The position numbers and the translations under genes were made by a program. A DNA stretch of 64,000 bases from Planctomycetaceae bacterium. Its GTDB lineage: Bacteria > Planctomycetota > UBA1135 > GCA-002686595. Shown one piece after another: positions 9,124 to 16,695 of the stretch. The stretch covers positions 1 through 64,000 of the forward strand of contig WGMC01000010.1 of the NCBI GenBank assembly GCA_016125265.1. The letters run 5' to 3'. Under the pieces are notes generated by a model, which was not told the origin of the DNA, did no database searches, and saw nothing but the letters and a program-made list of their open reading frames with translations. Positions within the stretch are counted from its first letter, which is position 1, and each line of letters opens with the position of its first letter.

Positions 9124-9237
9124 TCCGCAGGGGCGCGGGATCGACGAGCGAACCGGATTCCTGAAGGCCCGTTCCAACGATCGACGAATCGATCGACGAT
9201 CCGCCAGACGGCACAGTCCGGGTGCGCAGAATGGAGC

Positions 9238-9297
9238 GGGCTTTCAGCCCTTGCCTCCTTCTCACGGGGAACCTGGGGCGTTGTCCCAGGCTACGAT
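9238..9297. repeat. left inverted repeat bounding the array
   Basis: From GGGCTTTCAGCCC at 9238-9250 to CTACGAT at 9291-9297. Its reverse complement matches 9929-9987: 25 of the first 26 bases are shared, then a diverged middle of about 15 bases, then GGCAAGGGCTGAA-x-GCCC. Inside is the hairpin CCTGGGGC-GTT-GTCCCAGG (9272-9290). Confidence 0.8.
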
Positions 9298-9714
9298 CGA
9301 GCGCGCCGTTGGCGCTCCGCCGCGGATCCGATCGAACACGACGTTGGCGCTTCGCCGCGGATACGGTCGAACACGACATTGGCGCTTCGACGACGCGACG
9401 AACGAACGGGGCGTTGGCGCTTCACCGCGGATACGATCGAGCGCGCCGTTGGCGGTTCGCCGCGGCTGCGATCGAACGCGCCGTTGGCGCTTCGCCGCGT
9501 CTGCGAACGAACACGACATTGGCGCTTCGACGACGCTACGAACGAACGCGCCGTTGGCGCTTCACGGCGGATACGATCGAGCGCGCGATTGGCGGTTCGC
9601 CGCGGATACGATCGAACGTGCCGTTGTCGCTTCGACGACGCGACGAACGAACGGGGCGTTGGCGCTTCGACGAGGCTGCGATCGAACGCGCCGTTGGCGC
9701 TGTAGAAGACTCTA
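9295..9714 (+). repeat. twelve-unit tandem array, 35-bp period
   Basis: Units begin at 9295, 9330, 9365, 9400, 9435, 9470, 9505, 9540, 9575, 9610, 9645 and 9680; each is 35 bp with no spacer, the last diverging at its end. Each starts with GATCGA or GAACGA and has the core TTGGCGCTTCG (variants exist). Canonical units contain GCGCC-GTT-GGCGC, a 5-bp stem with a three-base loop. Two sub-types alternate irregularly: one ending CCGCGGATAC, the other CGACGCGAC/CGACGCTAC. The period is not a multiple of three, so a coding repeat is unlikely. Confidence 0.9.
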
Positions 9715-9780
9715 CGATGCGCAACGCATCGAACCAACGCACGGCAACCATCCGTCGCGCCGTTGGCGCTCCCAACGACG

Positions 9781-9880
9781 GCGCAACGCGCATCGCGCCA
9801 AGGTCGGCGCAACGCGCATCGCGCCAAGGTCGGTGCAACGCGCAATGCGCCGAGGTCGGCGCGACGCGCAGCGCAGTTGC
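9781..9880 (+). repeat. 26-bp tandem repeat, about 3.8 units
   Basis: Units at 9781-9806, 9807-9832 (identical), 9833-9858 (few changes) and a partial diverged copy at 9859-9880. The unit begins GCGCAACGCGCATCGCGCC and ends AAGGTCG. It lies inside the same pair of inverted repeats as the 35-bp array but has a different unit. Confidence 0.85.
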
Positions 9881-9928
9881 ATCCTCTCACCGACGAACGG
9901 CCGTCCGAAAGGGGCAACGCCCCGGCCT

Positions 9929-9987
9929 ATCGTAGCCTGGGGCAACGCCCCAGGTATTGCGGTAGCACCGGCAAGGGCTGAAGGCCC
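9929..9987. repeat. right inverted repeat bounding the array
   Basis: From ATCGTAGCCTGGGG at 9929 to GGGCTGAAGGCCC at 9987, the inverted partner of 9238-9297. It includes a perfect 8-bp stem with a three-base loop, CCTGGGGC-AAC-GCCCCAGG (9936-9954). Directly upstream a second similar hairpin, GGGGC-AAC-GCCCC, sits at 9911-9923. Confidence 0.8.
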
Positions 9988-10041
9988 GGCCCATCCCGCA
10001 GGCCGCGCCAGTTCGTCGGAAGGCCGTCACTCGGTCGACAA

Positions 10042-10602
10042 CTACGGCGCGCCGCTGGCGGGACCGCGCGCGCGGCGGCCGCGGCCCGCGGCGCGCGCGG
10101 AACCCTTGACCCGCGGTGCGGCGCGGCGCTGGGGTGAGAGCGCGGCGCCGGGCTCGTCCGCGCGCTTCTTCGCGCAGGCGCGGCAGTATCCGAGGAGCCG
10201 CAGGTCGTGGTCGACCAGTTCGAACCCCTTCTTCTGGGCCGCTTCGCGCTGAAGCGTCTCGATGCGCTCGTCGTAGAACTCGTCGATGCGGCCGCAAGAG
10301 AGGCACACCAAGTGGTCGTGGTGTCGGTGGCCCAGGACGTGTTCGTAGTAGAGCTCGCCGCGCCCTGCGTCGAGCGACTCGAGGAACCGCCCCTCGACCA
10401 GGAGCGAAAGCGTCCGGTAGACGGTGGCGCGGGATACCGGCGCGCCCTCCTCGGCCTCGAGCCAGCGGTACAAGGTCTCCGCCGTGAAGTGCTCGTGGGT
10501 CGCGAACGCGCGGTCGAAGATGCGCTCGCGCTGGTTGGTGAACTTGAGGGCCCGCCCCCGCAGGAACGTCTCGAAGGCCTTGCGAAGGTTGGATTGGTTC
10601 AC
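10042..10602 (-). CDS. Fur-family metal-dependent transcriptional repressor
   Basis: A metal-sensing winged-helix repressor (Fur/Zur/PerR family). The DNA-binding domain holds LKFTNQRERIFDRAF and the recognition region GAPVSRATVYRTLSLLVEGRF; the dimerisation domain holds the regulatory metal ligands in YYEHVLGHRHHDHLVC and the two structural zinc pairs CLSC and CRAC. A basic, Ala/Arg/Pro-rich tail of about 35 residues follows the second pair and is unusual. GTG at 10602 matches the normal family N-terminus (186 residues); an upstream ATG at 10650, preceded by a GGGGGA run, would add 16 Arg-rich residues. It follows purD on the same strand after about 150 bp. The metal specificity cannot be told from sequence alone. 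Confidence 0.93.
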   Translation of the reverse strand: MNQSNLRKAFETFLRGRALKFTNQRERIFDRAFATHEHFTAETLYRWLEAEEGAPVSRATVYRTLSLLVEGRFLESLDAGRGELYYEHVLGHRHHDHLVCLSCGRIDEFYDERIETLQREAAQKKGFELVDHDLRLLGYCRACAKKRADEPGAALSPQRRAAPRVKGSARAAGRGRRARGPASGAP

Positions 10603-10754
10603 GGGTAGGGACGCGCGTCGGGCTCCGGGAGCCCTGCGTCGCGCCAGCATCGGCCGGTCCCCCGCCCGGTGCAAGCGCTTCCCGGAGCTAAGCACGGCCG
10701 AAGCGGCGCGATTGGCCCCGAGCGGGCCGAAACCTCCACCGCCAGCGGATCGGC

Positions 10755-12035
10755 TCAGCGCATCTGGTCCGGGCGCAGGCCGATGTCCCGCCGGCAGTGT
10801 TTGCCGTCGAACGTGATGCGGTCCATGCCCGCGTAGGCCCGGCGGCGGGCCTCGTCCACGTCGCGGCCAAGGGCCGTGACACAGAGGACCCGCCCGCCGG
10901 CGGTGACCACCTCGGCGCCCAGCCGGCGTGTGCCCGCCTGGAACACGACGACCCCCTCCTCGGCGCCGGCGCGGTCGAGCCCGGCGATCGTGTCGGCCTT
11001 GCGCACGTCGTTCGGATAACCGTGGGCGCTGGCGACGACGCCGATGGCAATCTGGTCGTCGCCCTCCGGCGCTTCCAGCTTCTCCAGTTCGCCCTTCGCC
11101 GCCGCCAAAAGGTACGGCACCAGGTCGCCGCCGAACCGGCGCACGATCACCTGGGTTTCGGGGTCGCCGAAGCGGCAGTTGAACTCGAGCACACGCGGCC
11201 CCGATTCGGTGACCATCAGGCCCGCGTAGAGCAAGCCGCGGAACTCGAGCCCCTCGATCTGCAGCGCGTGCAACGTGGGCAGCAGGATGCGCTGTTCGAT
11301 CTGTCGCAGGAGGCGCTTCGAAACCCAGCGCGCCGGCGACATCACACCCATGCCGCCCGTGTTGGGGCCCTTGTCGCCGTCCTCGAGCTGTTTGTGGTCG
11401 ACGACGGGATCGAGCAAGAGCAGCGTGCGCCCGTCCGTGATCGCCTGCACGCTCAGTTCCTGGCCCTCGAGGAACTCCTCGACCAGGATTTCCGCGCCCG
11501 CGTCGCCGAGGCGCCGCTCCTCCATCAGCGTGTCGACGACCGAGCACGCGGCTCTAGCGTCCTGGCACACGAACACACCCTTGCCGGCGGCGAGGCCGTC
11601 TGCCTTGACGACCTGCGGCCAGGTCTTCTGCGCTTCGAGGTAACTCTTCGCGAGGCCCGCCCGGTCGAAACGCCGCGAGAGCGCCGTCGGGATGCGATGG
11701 CGTTCGAGCACTTCCTTGGCGAAGATCTTCGAACCCTCGAGGCGCGCGCCCGACGCGCCCGGACCGAACACGTGGATCCCGACGGCGCGGAGGCGATCGG
11801 CCAGACCGCGCACGAGCGGTTCCTCCGGACCGACGACGACCAGGTCGACCGCGTGCTCGCGCGCCGCACGCACGAGGCCATCCAGGTCCGACGCCTCCAC
11901 GGCGAGGTTCTTCGCAACCTGGGCCGTGCCCGGATTTCCGGGCGCGCAGAGGACCTCCTTGACCAGGGGCGACGACGCAATCTTCCAAGCCAGGGCGTGT
12001 TCGCGCCCACCACCGCCGACAAGAAGGATTTTCAT
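10755..12035 (-). CDS. purD: phosphoribosylamine--glycine ligase
   Basis: PurD (GARS) joins phosphoribosylamine and glycine with ATP, the second step of purine synthesis. The 426-residue protein has the family length and motifs: MKILLVGGGGREHALAWK at the start, VVGPEEPLVRGLAD, the ATP-grasp core KADGLAAGKGV, LVEEFLEGQELSVQAITDG, DHKQLEDGDKGPNTGGMGV and EFNCRFGDPETQV. It is on the opposite strand to purL/purQ and about 2.3 kb away, so purine genes here form separate transcription units. An ATG at 12035 begins exactly with the conserved first strand. Confidence 0.97.
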   Translation of the reverse strand: MKILLVGGGGREHALAWKIASSPLVKEVLCAPGNPGTAQVAKNLAVEASDLDGLVRAAREHAVDLVVVGPEEPLVRGLADRLRAVGIHVFGPGASGARLEGSKIFAKEVLERHRIPTALSRRFDRAGLAKSYLEAQKTWPQVVKADGLAAGKGVFVCQDARAACSVVDTLMEERRLGDAGAEILVEEFLEGQELSVQAITDGRTLLLLDPVVDHKQLEDGDKGPNTGGMGVMSPARWVSKRLLRQIEQRILLPTLHALQIEGLEFRGLLYAGLMVTESGPRVLEFNCRFGDPETQVIVRRFGGDLVPYLLAAAKGELEKLEAPEGDDQIAIGVVASAHGYPNDVRKADTIAGLDRAGAEEGVVVFQAGTRRLGAEVVTAGGRVLCVTALGRDVDEARRRAYAGMDRITFDGKHCRRDIGLRPDQMR

Positions 12036-12203
12036 GGATCGAGCGCCCGTATCGGGCGGCCGCGCAAACTAGCCAGCGCCGCGGTCCATGCCAAGGGCGA
12101 AGCTGGCGGCGGGTGACGCCGCTCGTTCCGGAGCCGCCCTCGGGTACGCTCTTGCCGGTCTTCCCGGCCTGGAGGGTGCAAACCTCGAGGGTCGGGCGGC
12201 CCG

Positions 12204-12276
12204 CGGGGAGTACCTCAGTTGGTAGAGGCGTAGCTTTGGGTGCTACGAGTCGTGGGTTCGAGTCCCATCTCCCCGA
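12204..12276 (+). tRNA. tRNA-Pro (anticodon UGG)
   Basis: A full cloverleaf: acceptor CGGGGAG/CTCCCCG with discriminator A, D-stem CCTC/GAGG, anticodon stem GTAGC/GCTAC around loop TTTGGGT (anticodon TGG), T-arm GTGGG-TTCGAGT-CCCAT. The first base C, typical of bacterial tRNA-Pro, is present. The 3' CCA is not encoded (CCC follows), so it must be added after transcription. Confidence 0.96.
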
Positions 12277-12336
12277 CCCCCCGGCCTCCCCCGCCCCCCC
12301 CGCCCGGCCGTCCCCCGGCTCGGCGCCCGCCAACTA

Positions 12337-12410
12337 GCGCCCATAGCTCAGCTGGATAGAGCATCGGATTTCTAATCCGACGGTCCCAGGTTCGAATCCT
12401 GGTGGGCGCG
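12337..12410 (+). tRNA. tRNA-Arg (anticodon UCU)
   Basis: Acceptor GCGCCCA/TGGGCGC with discriminator G, D-arm GCTC-AGCTGGATA-GAGC, anticodon stem TCGGA/TCCGA around TTTCTAA (anticodon TCT), T-arm CCAGG-TTCGAAT-CCTGG. It lies 60 bp after tRNA-Pro in the same orientation, probably one transcript. CCA is not encoded. Confidence 0.96.
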
Positions 12411-12486
12411 CCTCGGGCTGGGAGTGTGGCGGTTCGGGGTTGGGCGCTCCGGGGTGGTGTGCCCGTTGGTCGATTAGACTTCCGTC

Positions 12487-12744
12487 ATGGCGCTCCTCGG
12501 GATCCTCACCGTCGACGGGGTCATCAAGCTGGTGTTCATCGCCCTGCTTTCGCCCCTTTGGTGGCCGGTCGCGCGCACCCTGTGGAACGACGCGCAGGAC
12601 GCGCTGCGCGAGGAAGGCGGGGTGTTCGGGCGCACGCCGAGCCCTGAGGAACTGGCCCGGCTGCGCAAGGAGCGCGGCGAGTACCAGACGCCGCTGGTGA
12701 ACGTGCCGTTCGAGGATCGCCGCGGGCCGCGAAGGCCGCGCTGA
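12487..12744 (+). CDS. small single-pass membrane protein, unknown function
   Basis: An 85-residue protein whose first half is hydrophobic (MALLGILTVDGVIKLVFIALLSPLWWPVAR, one probable membrane helix at about 10-30) and whose second half is charged and soluble (RTPSPEELARLRKERGEYQTP). Codon use is coding-like and the N-terminal hydrophobic/Trp pattern is protein-like, in contrast to the arginine-rich shadow frames around it. It follows the two tRNA genes by 76 bp on the same strand. No family is recognised. Confidence 0.62.
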   Translation: MALLGILTVDGVIKLVFIALLSPLWWPVARTLWNDAQDALREEGGVFGRTPSPEELARLRKERGEYQTPLVNVPFEDRRGPRRPR

Positions 12745-12835
12745 ACCGAATTGGCGGGGCGCGGCTCTGACCGCGGTCTGTTGGGGCGCGGCCGTCACCG
12801 CCGCAACAACGTTGCTCCTGCGCAGCGGCCCGCAG

Positions 12836-13074
12836 CCGGGTGCGCGGGCCTCCCGGCCCGCCTTGTTCCGGACCCCGCGGTGCGGTCTGTAGGGGCTAGG
12901 GCCCCGTCCGCGCCCAAGGGGTGTTGCACCGCGGGGAACAGCCCCGCTCTCCAAGGCGGGCCAGGAGGCCCGCGCACCCGGCTCTTCGCGCGCCCAGCCC
13001 TCACGCGCCCAGCCCACGCCCAACCGGGCCACGCATCGTTCCCCTTGGGCGCGGACGGGGCCGCGCCCCTACAG
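12836..13074. repeat. interlocking inverted-repeat element in a 437-bp non-coding gap
   Basis: The gap 12745-13181 has no credible gene. It contains three long inverted repeat pairs. Pair A: 12836-12865 with 12952-12981 (30 bp, one mismatch). Pair C: CCCCGCGGTGC at 12873-12883 with its complement at 12926-12936 (11 bp perfect), nested in A. Pair B: 12887-12921 with 13041-13074 (10 bp plus 22 bp perfect, with a small internal mismatch). The order A-C-B-C'-A'-B' means B crosses A and C, a pseudoknot-type layout if transcribed as one RNA. Orientation and function are unknown. Confidence 0.8.
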
Positions 13075-13181
13075 AACGCCCCAAACTGCCGTGGGGGCGG
13101 CGTCGGCCCGTCCCGGGGTTGCGGTCGGTGGGCTCACCCGCCCTGGCGCCTGCCTGGCGTGGGCCCCGCCCGTCGGGCAGG

Positions 13182-15056
13182 ATGGGCGTTCCTGGAGCGC
13201 TCGCCCTGAAGACCCGTCCGAACCTCCTGCAACGCCTTCGCGACCTGGGCACCCGCGAGGGCGTGAGCCTCGTCCTTTGGCTGGCGTTCGCAGCGCTGCT
13301 CGAGACGCTCGGGCCAGAACTGGGGCCCGATACGGGGCTCGTGGCCGCCATCGGCTGCGCGCTGCTGCTGGCGCGCACCACCGCGCGCTGGAACCGACGT
13401 TCGCCGTTGCTCTGGCTCGGCGGCCTGCGCCAGTTCTTCGCGCGCCTGGTCCCGGGGCGCGCGCCCTGGAAGCTCGAGCTCGGCCTCGACCTGCGCGGCA
13501 CACCGCCGGTGCCGCGGGGCTGGCCGCCGATCCTGCTCTGGCCGCTCGTGGGAGGCAGCGCGGCCCTCGTTGCCCTGGCGCCATTCGCCGGACACTTCCC
13601 CGGCGCCCTCCTGAGCGTGGCGCGGGTCTCGTTCGTGCTCTACACCGTGGTCGCGAGCGCGCTGCTCGTCTGCCTGCTCGGCGCCGGCGCGCTGTTCGCA
13701 CTGCTCGCCCTCTTCACGCTGCGCGAGCGCATCCAGCGCCGCCCGCCCCACGCGGCCATCGTCGTCGCGGCCCTTGTGTTCGCGCTCGCGACGCCCCTCG
13801 CGACGTTCTTCCAGGGGCCCCAGTGGTTGCCTCTCATCGGCCCCGTCCTGGCGCTCGGGATGGCGGCCCTCGGGCTCCTGGCCCGGGACGACGGCGACGT
13901 GGCCCTCCTGTGGCGCCGCCGCGGAAGTGCGTCGCTTCGCTCGCTCCCCGCGCTCTCGTTCACCGGCGGCCAGTTGGCGCTCGCCGCCCTCGGCGCGCTC
14001 TTGCTCGACGTGCTGGCGAGCGGCGCGCGCATCGCCCACACCGGCGGATCCGCGGGATTGGGCAGCGGGGAACAGGGCCTCGTCGTCCTGCCCCTCGTCG
14101 GCTTCGTTTTCTCGTGGTGCGCGGGATTCGGTCTGCTCGCGCTGGCCCTGGTCTTCGGTCGCTGGTTGCTCGCCAGGCGCGCGGCGCGACTCGCGCGCGT
14201 GGCCAGGGTCGCGCTCTACGTGCACGGTGTGCGCGGGCGGGACGAGCGGCGCGCCGTGCGGCGCAGCCTCGGGCTCCTCGGCCTCGACGCGCGGTTTGCG
14301 CCGCGACCGCGGCGGCCCCACGAGGTGCCGGCGCAGTTCGTCGACCGCCCGGCGGACACCGCGTGGGACCCCTTCCTCGCGGAGGATGTCGAGCAGCCGC
14401 TGGCGCTCGAACTGGCCGATCTCGAGGGCCCCCACACGGCCCAGCGCGCCGCGCGGCGCGACCTCCGCCAGGACCGCATGCGCCTCTACGCGGGGCTGGC
14501 CAAACTGCTGCGCGCGGCGCGGCGGCACGACCGCGCCCTCGGGCACCAGCGGGGTGAGGGATTCTGGCTGGGCCCACAACACTGGTTCCTGCTCGGACTG
14601 GGCCGCGACCGGCAGGCGGACGAAGAGGCGCTGCGCGAGGGCCTGTTCGAACCGCGCGCCGGTTCGGCCTACGCGGACGTGCTCGACTGGCGCGCGCGCG
14701 CACACCTCCTGGATGTCTGCCGCGACGTCGAAGTCGACCTCGTGTTCCTGCAAGACGGTGTTTCGTTCGGCGGGTTGCGGCGTGTGCTCGAAACCCTGTT
14801 CGAAGTGCACGACATCTTCGGCGGCACGCGGCGTGTGGAGGAGCGCGACTTCGTCGGCCTGGTCGGATTGCGCATCGTGTTGCACGACTTCGAACTGGGA
14901 TCGCGCCTCTTGAAGACCGGCTATCCCGAACCCGACTACGACGACCTGGCCCGCGCGCGCATCCTGCACGTGTTCAAGGACAAGGGCGGCGGTAACGAAC
15001 GCGCGGACACACCGCTCGACCTCGAGGACCTGCCGATGCCTCTCGTCCTGCGCTGA
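13182..15056 (+). CDS. large multi-pass membrane protein with cytoplasmic C-terminal domain, unknown function
   Basis: A 624-residue protein. The first roughly 335 residues hold about seven or eight hydrophobic segments (for example SLVLWLAFAALLETLG, FVLYTVVASALLVCLLGAGALFALLALF, IVVAALVFALATPLATFF, LGMAALGLLARD, LALAALGALLLDVLASG and GLVVLPLVGFVFSWCAGFGLLALALVFGRWLL). The last 285 or so are soluble and charged, with the aromatic motif GEGFWLGPQHWFLLGLGRDRQ and FLQDGVSFGGLRRVLETLFEVHDIFGGTRR. No known transporter or enzyme signature was recognised. The start at 13182 is the first ATG after the repeat element. It converges on the NUDIX/MBL gene with only 16 bp between stops. Confidence 0.75.
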   Translation: MGVPGALALKTRPNLLQRLRDLGTREGVSLVLWLAFAALLETLGPELGPDTGLVAAIGCALLLARTTARWNRRSPLLWLGGLRQFFARLVPGRAPWKLELGLDLRGTPPVPRGWPPILLWPLVGGSAALVALAPFAGHFPGALLSVARVSFVLYTVVASALLVCLLGAGALFALLALFTLRERIQRRPPHAAIVVAALVFALATPLATFFQGPQWLPLIGPVLALGMAALGLLARDDGDVALLWRRRGSASLRSLPALSFTGGQLALAALGALLLDVLASGARIAHTGGSAGLGSGEQGLVVLPLVGFVFSWCAGFGLLALALVFGRWLLARRAARLARVARVALYVHGVRGRDERRAVRRSLGLLGLDARFAPRPRRPHEVPAQFVDRPADTAWDPFLAEDVEQPLALELADLEGPHTAQRAARRDLRQDRMRLYAGLAKLLRAARRHDRALGHQRGEGFWLGPQHWFLLGLGRDRQADEEALREGLFEPRAGSAYADVLDWRARAHLLDVCRDVEVDLVFLQDGVSFGGLRRVLETLFEVHDIFGGTRRVEERDFVGLVGLRIVLHDFELGSRLLKTGYPEPDYDDLARARILHVFKDKGGGNERADTPLDLEDLPMPLVLR

Positions 15057-15072
15057 CGTGGCACCCGCCGCG

Positions 15073-16695
15073 TCACTGCCCGTTGGCGGTGGACGCGGCG
15101 CTCCAGCGGCCGTCGAGTCCCATCCGAACACGGCCCTCCTCGGCCAACTTCTCGAGGCCGGCGACCAGGGAGCGCAGCGCCAGGGCATGCATCTCCCGCG
15201 GCACGTCCGCGTACACGAGCGGCACCAAACTCTCGGGGAGCGCCGCCCCGACCGTGAACAGCGCGCCGAGCAACACCCGCTCGCGCTCCGCGCGGTGCAC
15301 GAGGTACCGCGCGAGCAGCGCCACGCCGTCCGGGGCCGCCGCGCCGTGCGCGGGCAGGAGTGTCCCCACGCCGAGGTCGCGCACGCGCGCCAGGCTCTGC
15401 AAGTAGGTCGCCAGGTGGCCCTCGGGCGGGTCGATCACGATCGTCGACAGGGTCGACACGAGGTCGCCCGCGATCAGGGCGCGGCGGTGGCTCTCGAGGA
15501 ACACGAGGTGCCCGATGTCGTGGCCCGGAGTGTGGAGGGCCGTCAGGGTCCAGGGCGCGCCGCGGCCCTCGTCGCCGGGCGCGGTCCCGAGCGGCACCAG
15601 CGCGCCGTCCTCGAGCGCCACACTCTTGTGCGGCCAGACGGGCAGCCGCCGCAGGGTCAGAGGGTGCCCGTACACCGGCAGGTCGTAACGGTCCGCGACG
15701 TGCGCCACCGAACCCACGTGGTCGCGGTGGTGGTGCGTGACGAGCACACCGGCCAAGGACAGGTCCAAACGCTGCGCGACGTCGAGGAAGTGGAAGAGCC
15801 GCTGGCGTTCCGCCTCGTCCCAGGTACCCGGGTCGACGACGTAGGTGTGCTCCCGGCCGACCAAGTAGCAGTTGGTGGTCGTGGCCGGCGGCAGCGTCGG
15901 CGTCGCGAGCGGCGCGACCAGGATGCCGGGGCTCGGCGACACGACGTGCAGGGCGCCGCGGTCGACCGCGTCGCCCCGGTCCCGCGCGGCGGCGAGTGCC
16001 TCGGCGAGCGACGTGCCCGGCCGCGCCAGGTGGTCGAGCAGGAACACGAGCGGCGGCACGAGGCGCATCTCGCCGGCGTGCCACGCGCGCCAGGCGTCCT
16101 TGGGACGCACGAATCGGCCCTCGACCAGTTCGCCCAACTGCACCCTCGGGTGCGCGCCGACAGGGCACGTGGCGTGCGCGTAGAGCGCGCGGTAGCGGCG
16201 CGCGGCAAACGCCGGCGTGGTGGTCCAGCAGAAGGGTTCGAGGTCCGCGGACGGATCGCCGGCGGCCAGCGCGATGGCGCGAAACGTCGCACGCGCCTGG
16301 TCGCCGCCGCGGCCGTCGCGCCGCGGACCGACCAGGCGCGAGCGCAGCTCCTCGAACTGCTCTTCGCCGTCGATGCCCATGCCTTCCGCGGCCGCGCGCA
16401 GGCCGGGCAGCAGCACACCCGTCTCCTCGAACAGCTCGCGCGCGGCGCAGGCCAGGTACGCGGCGGTGCCGTCCTCCTCGGGCAGCCCGTCGCAGTCCGG
16501 CTCGAGCACCCCGCCCGGCAGGGCCCAGGCCCCCGGGAAGGTGGCCAGGTGGGGCGAGCGGCGCACCAGGTACAGCTCGAGCTCCTCGCCCGCGCCGCGC
16601 GTGAGCAGCACGGCGGCGGACAGGGAGAGGCGCTCGCCGACGAGGTGCGCCGGCAGTTCGACGGAGAGCGGCGCGGGGCCTCGAGGGTCGCTCAT
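15073..16695 (-). CDS. NUDIX hydrolase - metallo-beta-lactamase-fold fusion protein
   Basis: A 540-residue two-domain protein. The N-terminal half is a NUDIX domain: TFPGAWALPGGVLEP, then AAYLACAARELFEETGVLLP carrying the RE-x2-EE-x-G core, with a substrate-specificity extension (residues 110-220). The C-terminal half is an MBL-fold hydrolase: TTTNCYLVGREHTYVVDPG, the metal motif THHHRDHVG, LHTPGHDIGHLVF and IAGDLVSTLSTIVI, resembling the LACTB2/glyoxalase II branch. NUDIX enzymes cleave nucleoside diphosphate-X compounds, MBL hydrolases often thioesters or RNA; the joint substrate is unknown. The ATG at 16695 overlaps the TGA of the upstream lipoprotein gene (ATGA), indicating translational coupling. 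Confidence 0.9.
   Translation of the reverse strand: MSDPRGPAPLSVELPAHLVGERLSLSAAVLLTRGAGEELELYLVRRSPHLATFPGAWALPGGVLEPDCDGLPEEDGTAAYLACAARELFEETGVLLPGLRAAAEGMGIDGEEQFEELRSRLVGPRRDGRGGDQARATFRAIALAAGDPSADLEPFCWTTTPAFAARRYRALYAHATCPVGAHPRVQLGELVEGRFVRPKDAWRAWHAGEMRLVPPLVFLLDHLARPGTSLAEALAAARDRGDAVDRGALHVVSPSPGILVAPLATPTLPPATTTNCYLVGREHTYVVDPGTWDEAERQRLFHFLDVAQRLDLSLAGVLVTHHHRDHVGSVAHVADRYDLPVYGHPLTLRRLPVWPHKSVALEDGALVPLGTAPGDEGRGAPWTLTALHTPGHDIGHLVFLESHRRALIAGDLVSTLSTIVIDPPEGHLATYLQSLARVRDLGVGTLLPAHGAAAPDGVALLARYLVHRAERERVLLGALFTVGAALPESLVPLVYADVPREMHALALRSLVAGLEKLAEEGRVRMGLDGRWSAASTANGQ

Larger units (their letters stand above)
9124..10041. other. 918-bp non-coding, repeat-filled region
   Basis: The gap between two convergent genes (lipoprotein on plus, Fur on minus). 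In order it holds a short unique stretch, a left inverted repeat (9238-9297), twelve 35-bp tandem units (9295-9714), a mixed stretch, a 26-bp tandem array (9781-9880), a GGGGCAACGCCCC palindrome at 9911-9923 and the right inverted repeat (9929-9987). Long open frames run through it on both strands, but only because the repeat lacks stop codons; none has a recognisable domain, start signal or steady codon usage. No transposase or RNA gene was seen. Confidence 0.8.

Noticed and set aside
9295-9714. CRISPR array
   Set aside because: Units directly abut with no unique spacers and no cas genes occur in the window.
9238-9987. Insertion sequence or transposon
   Set aside because: The inverted repeats are present but there is no transposase frame and no flanking target-site duplication; kept only as a bounded repeat region.
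9083-10252. Long open frames (up to about 390 codons) on both strands through the repeat array
   Set aside because: They exist in several frames at once because the 35-bp unit lacks stop codons; the period is not a multiple of three, the products are Arg-rich low complexity and no start signal or domain is seen.
12113-12337. 74-codon frame across tRNA-Pro
   Set aside because: It reads through the tRNA and has no protein-like features.
12751-13209. Short plus- and minus-strand frames in the gap before the large membrane protein
   Set aside because: They overlap the long inverted repeats, are Pro/Gly/Arg-rich and lack any start context.
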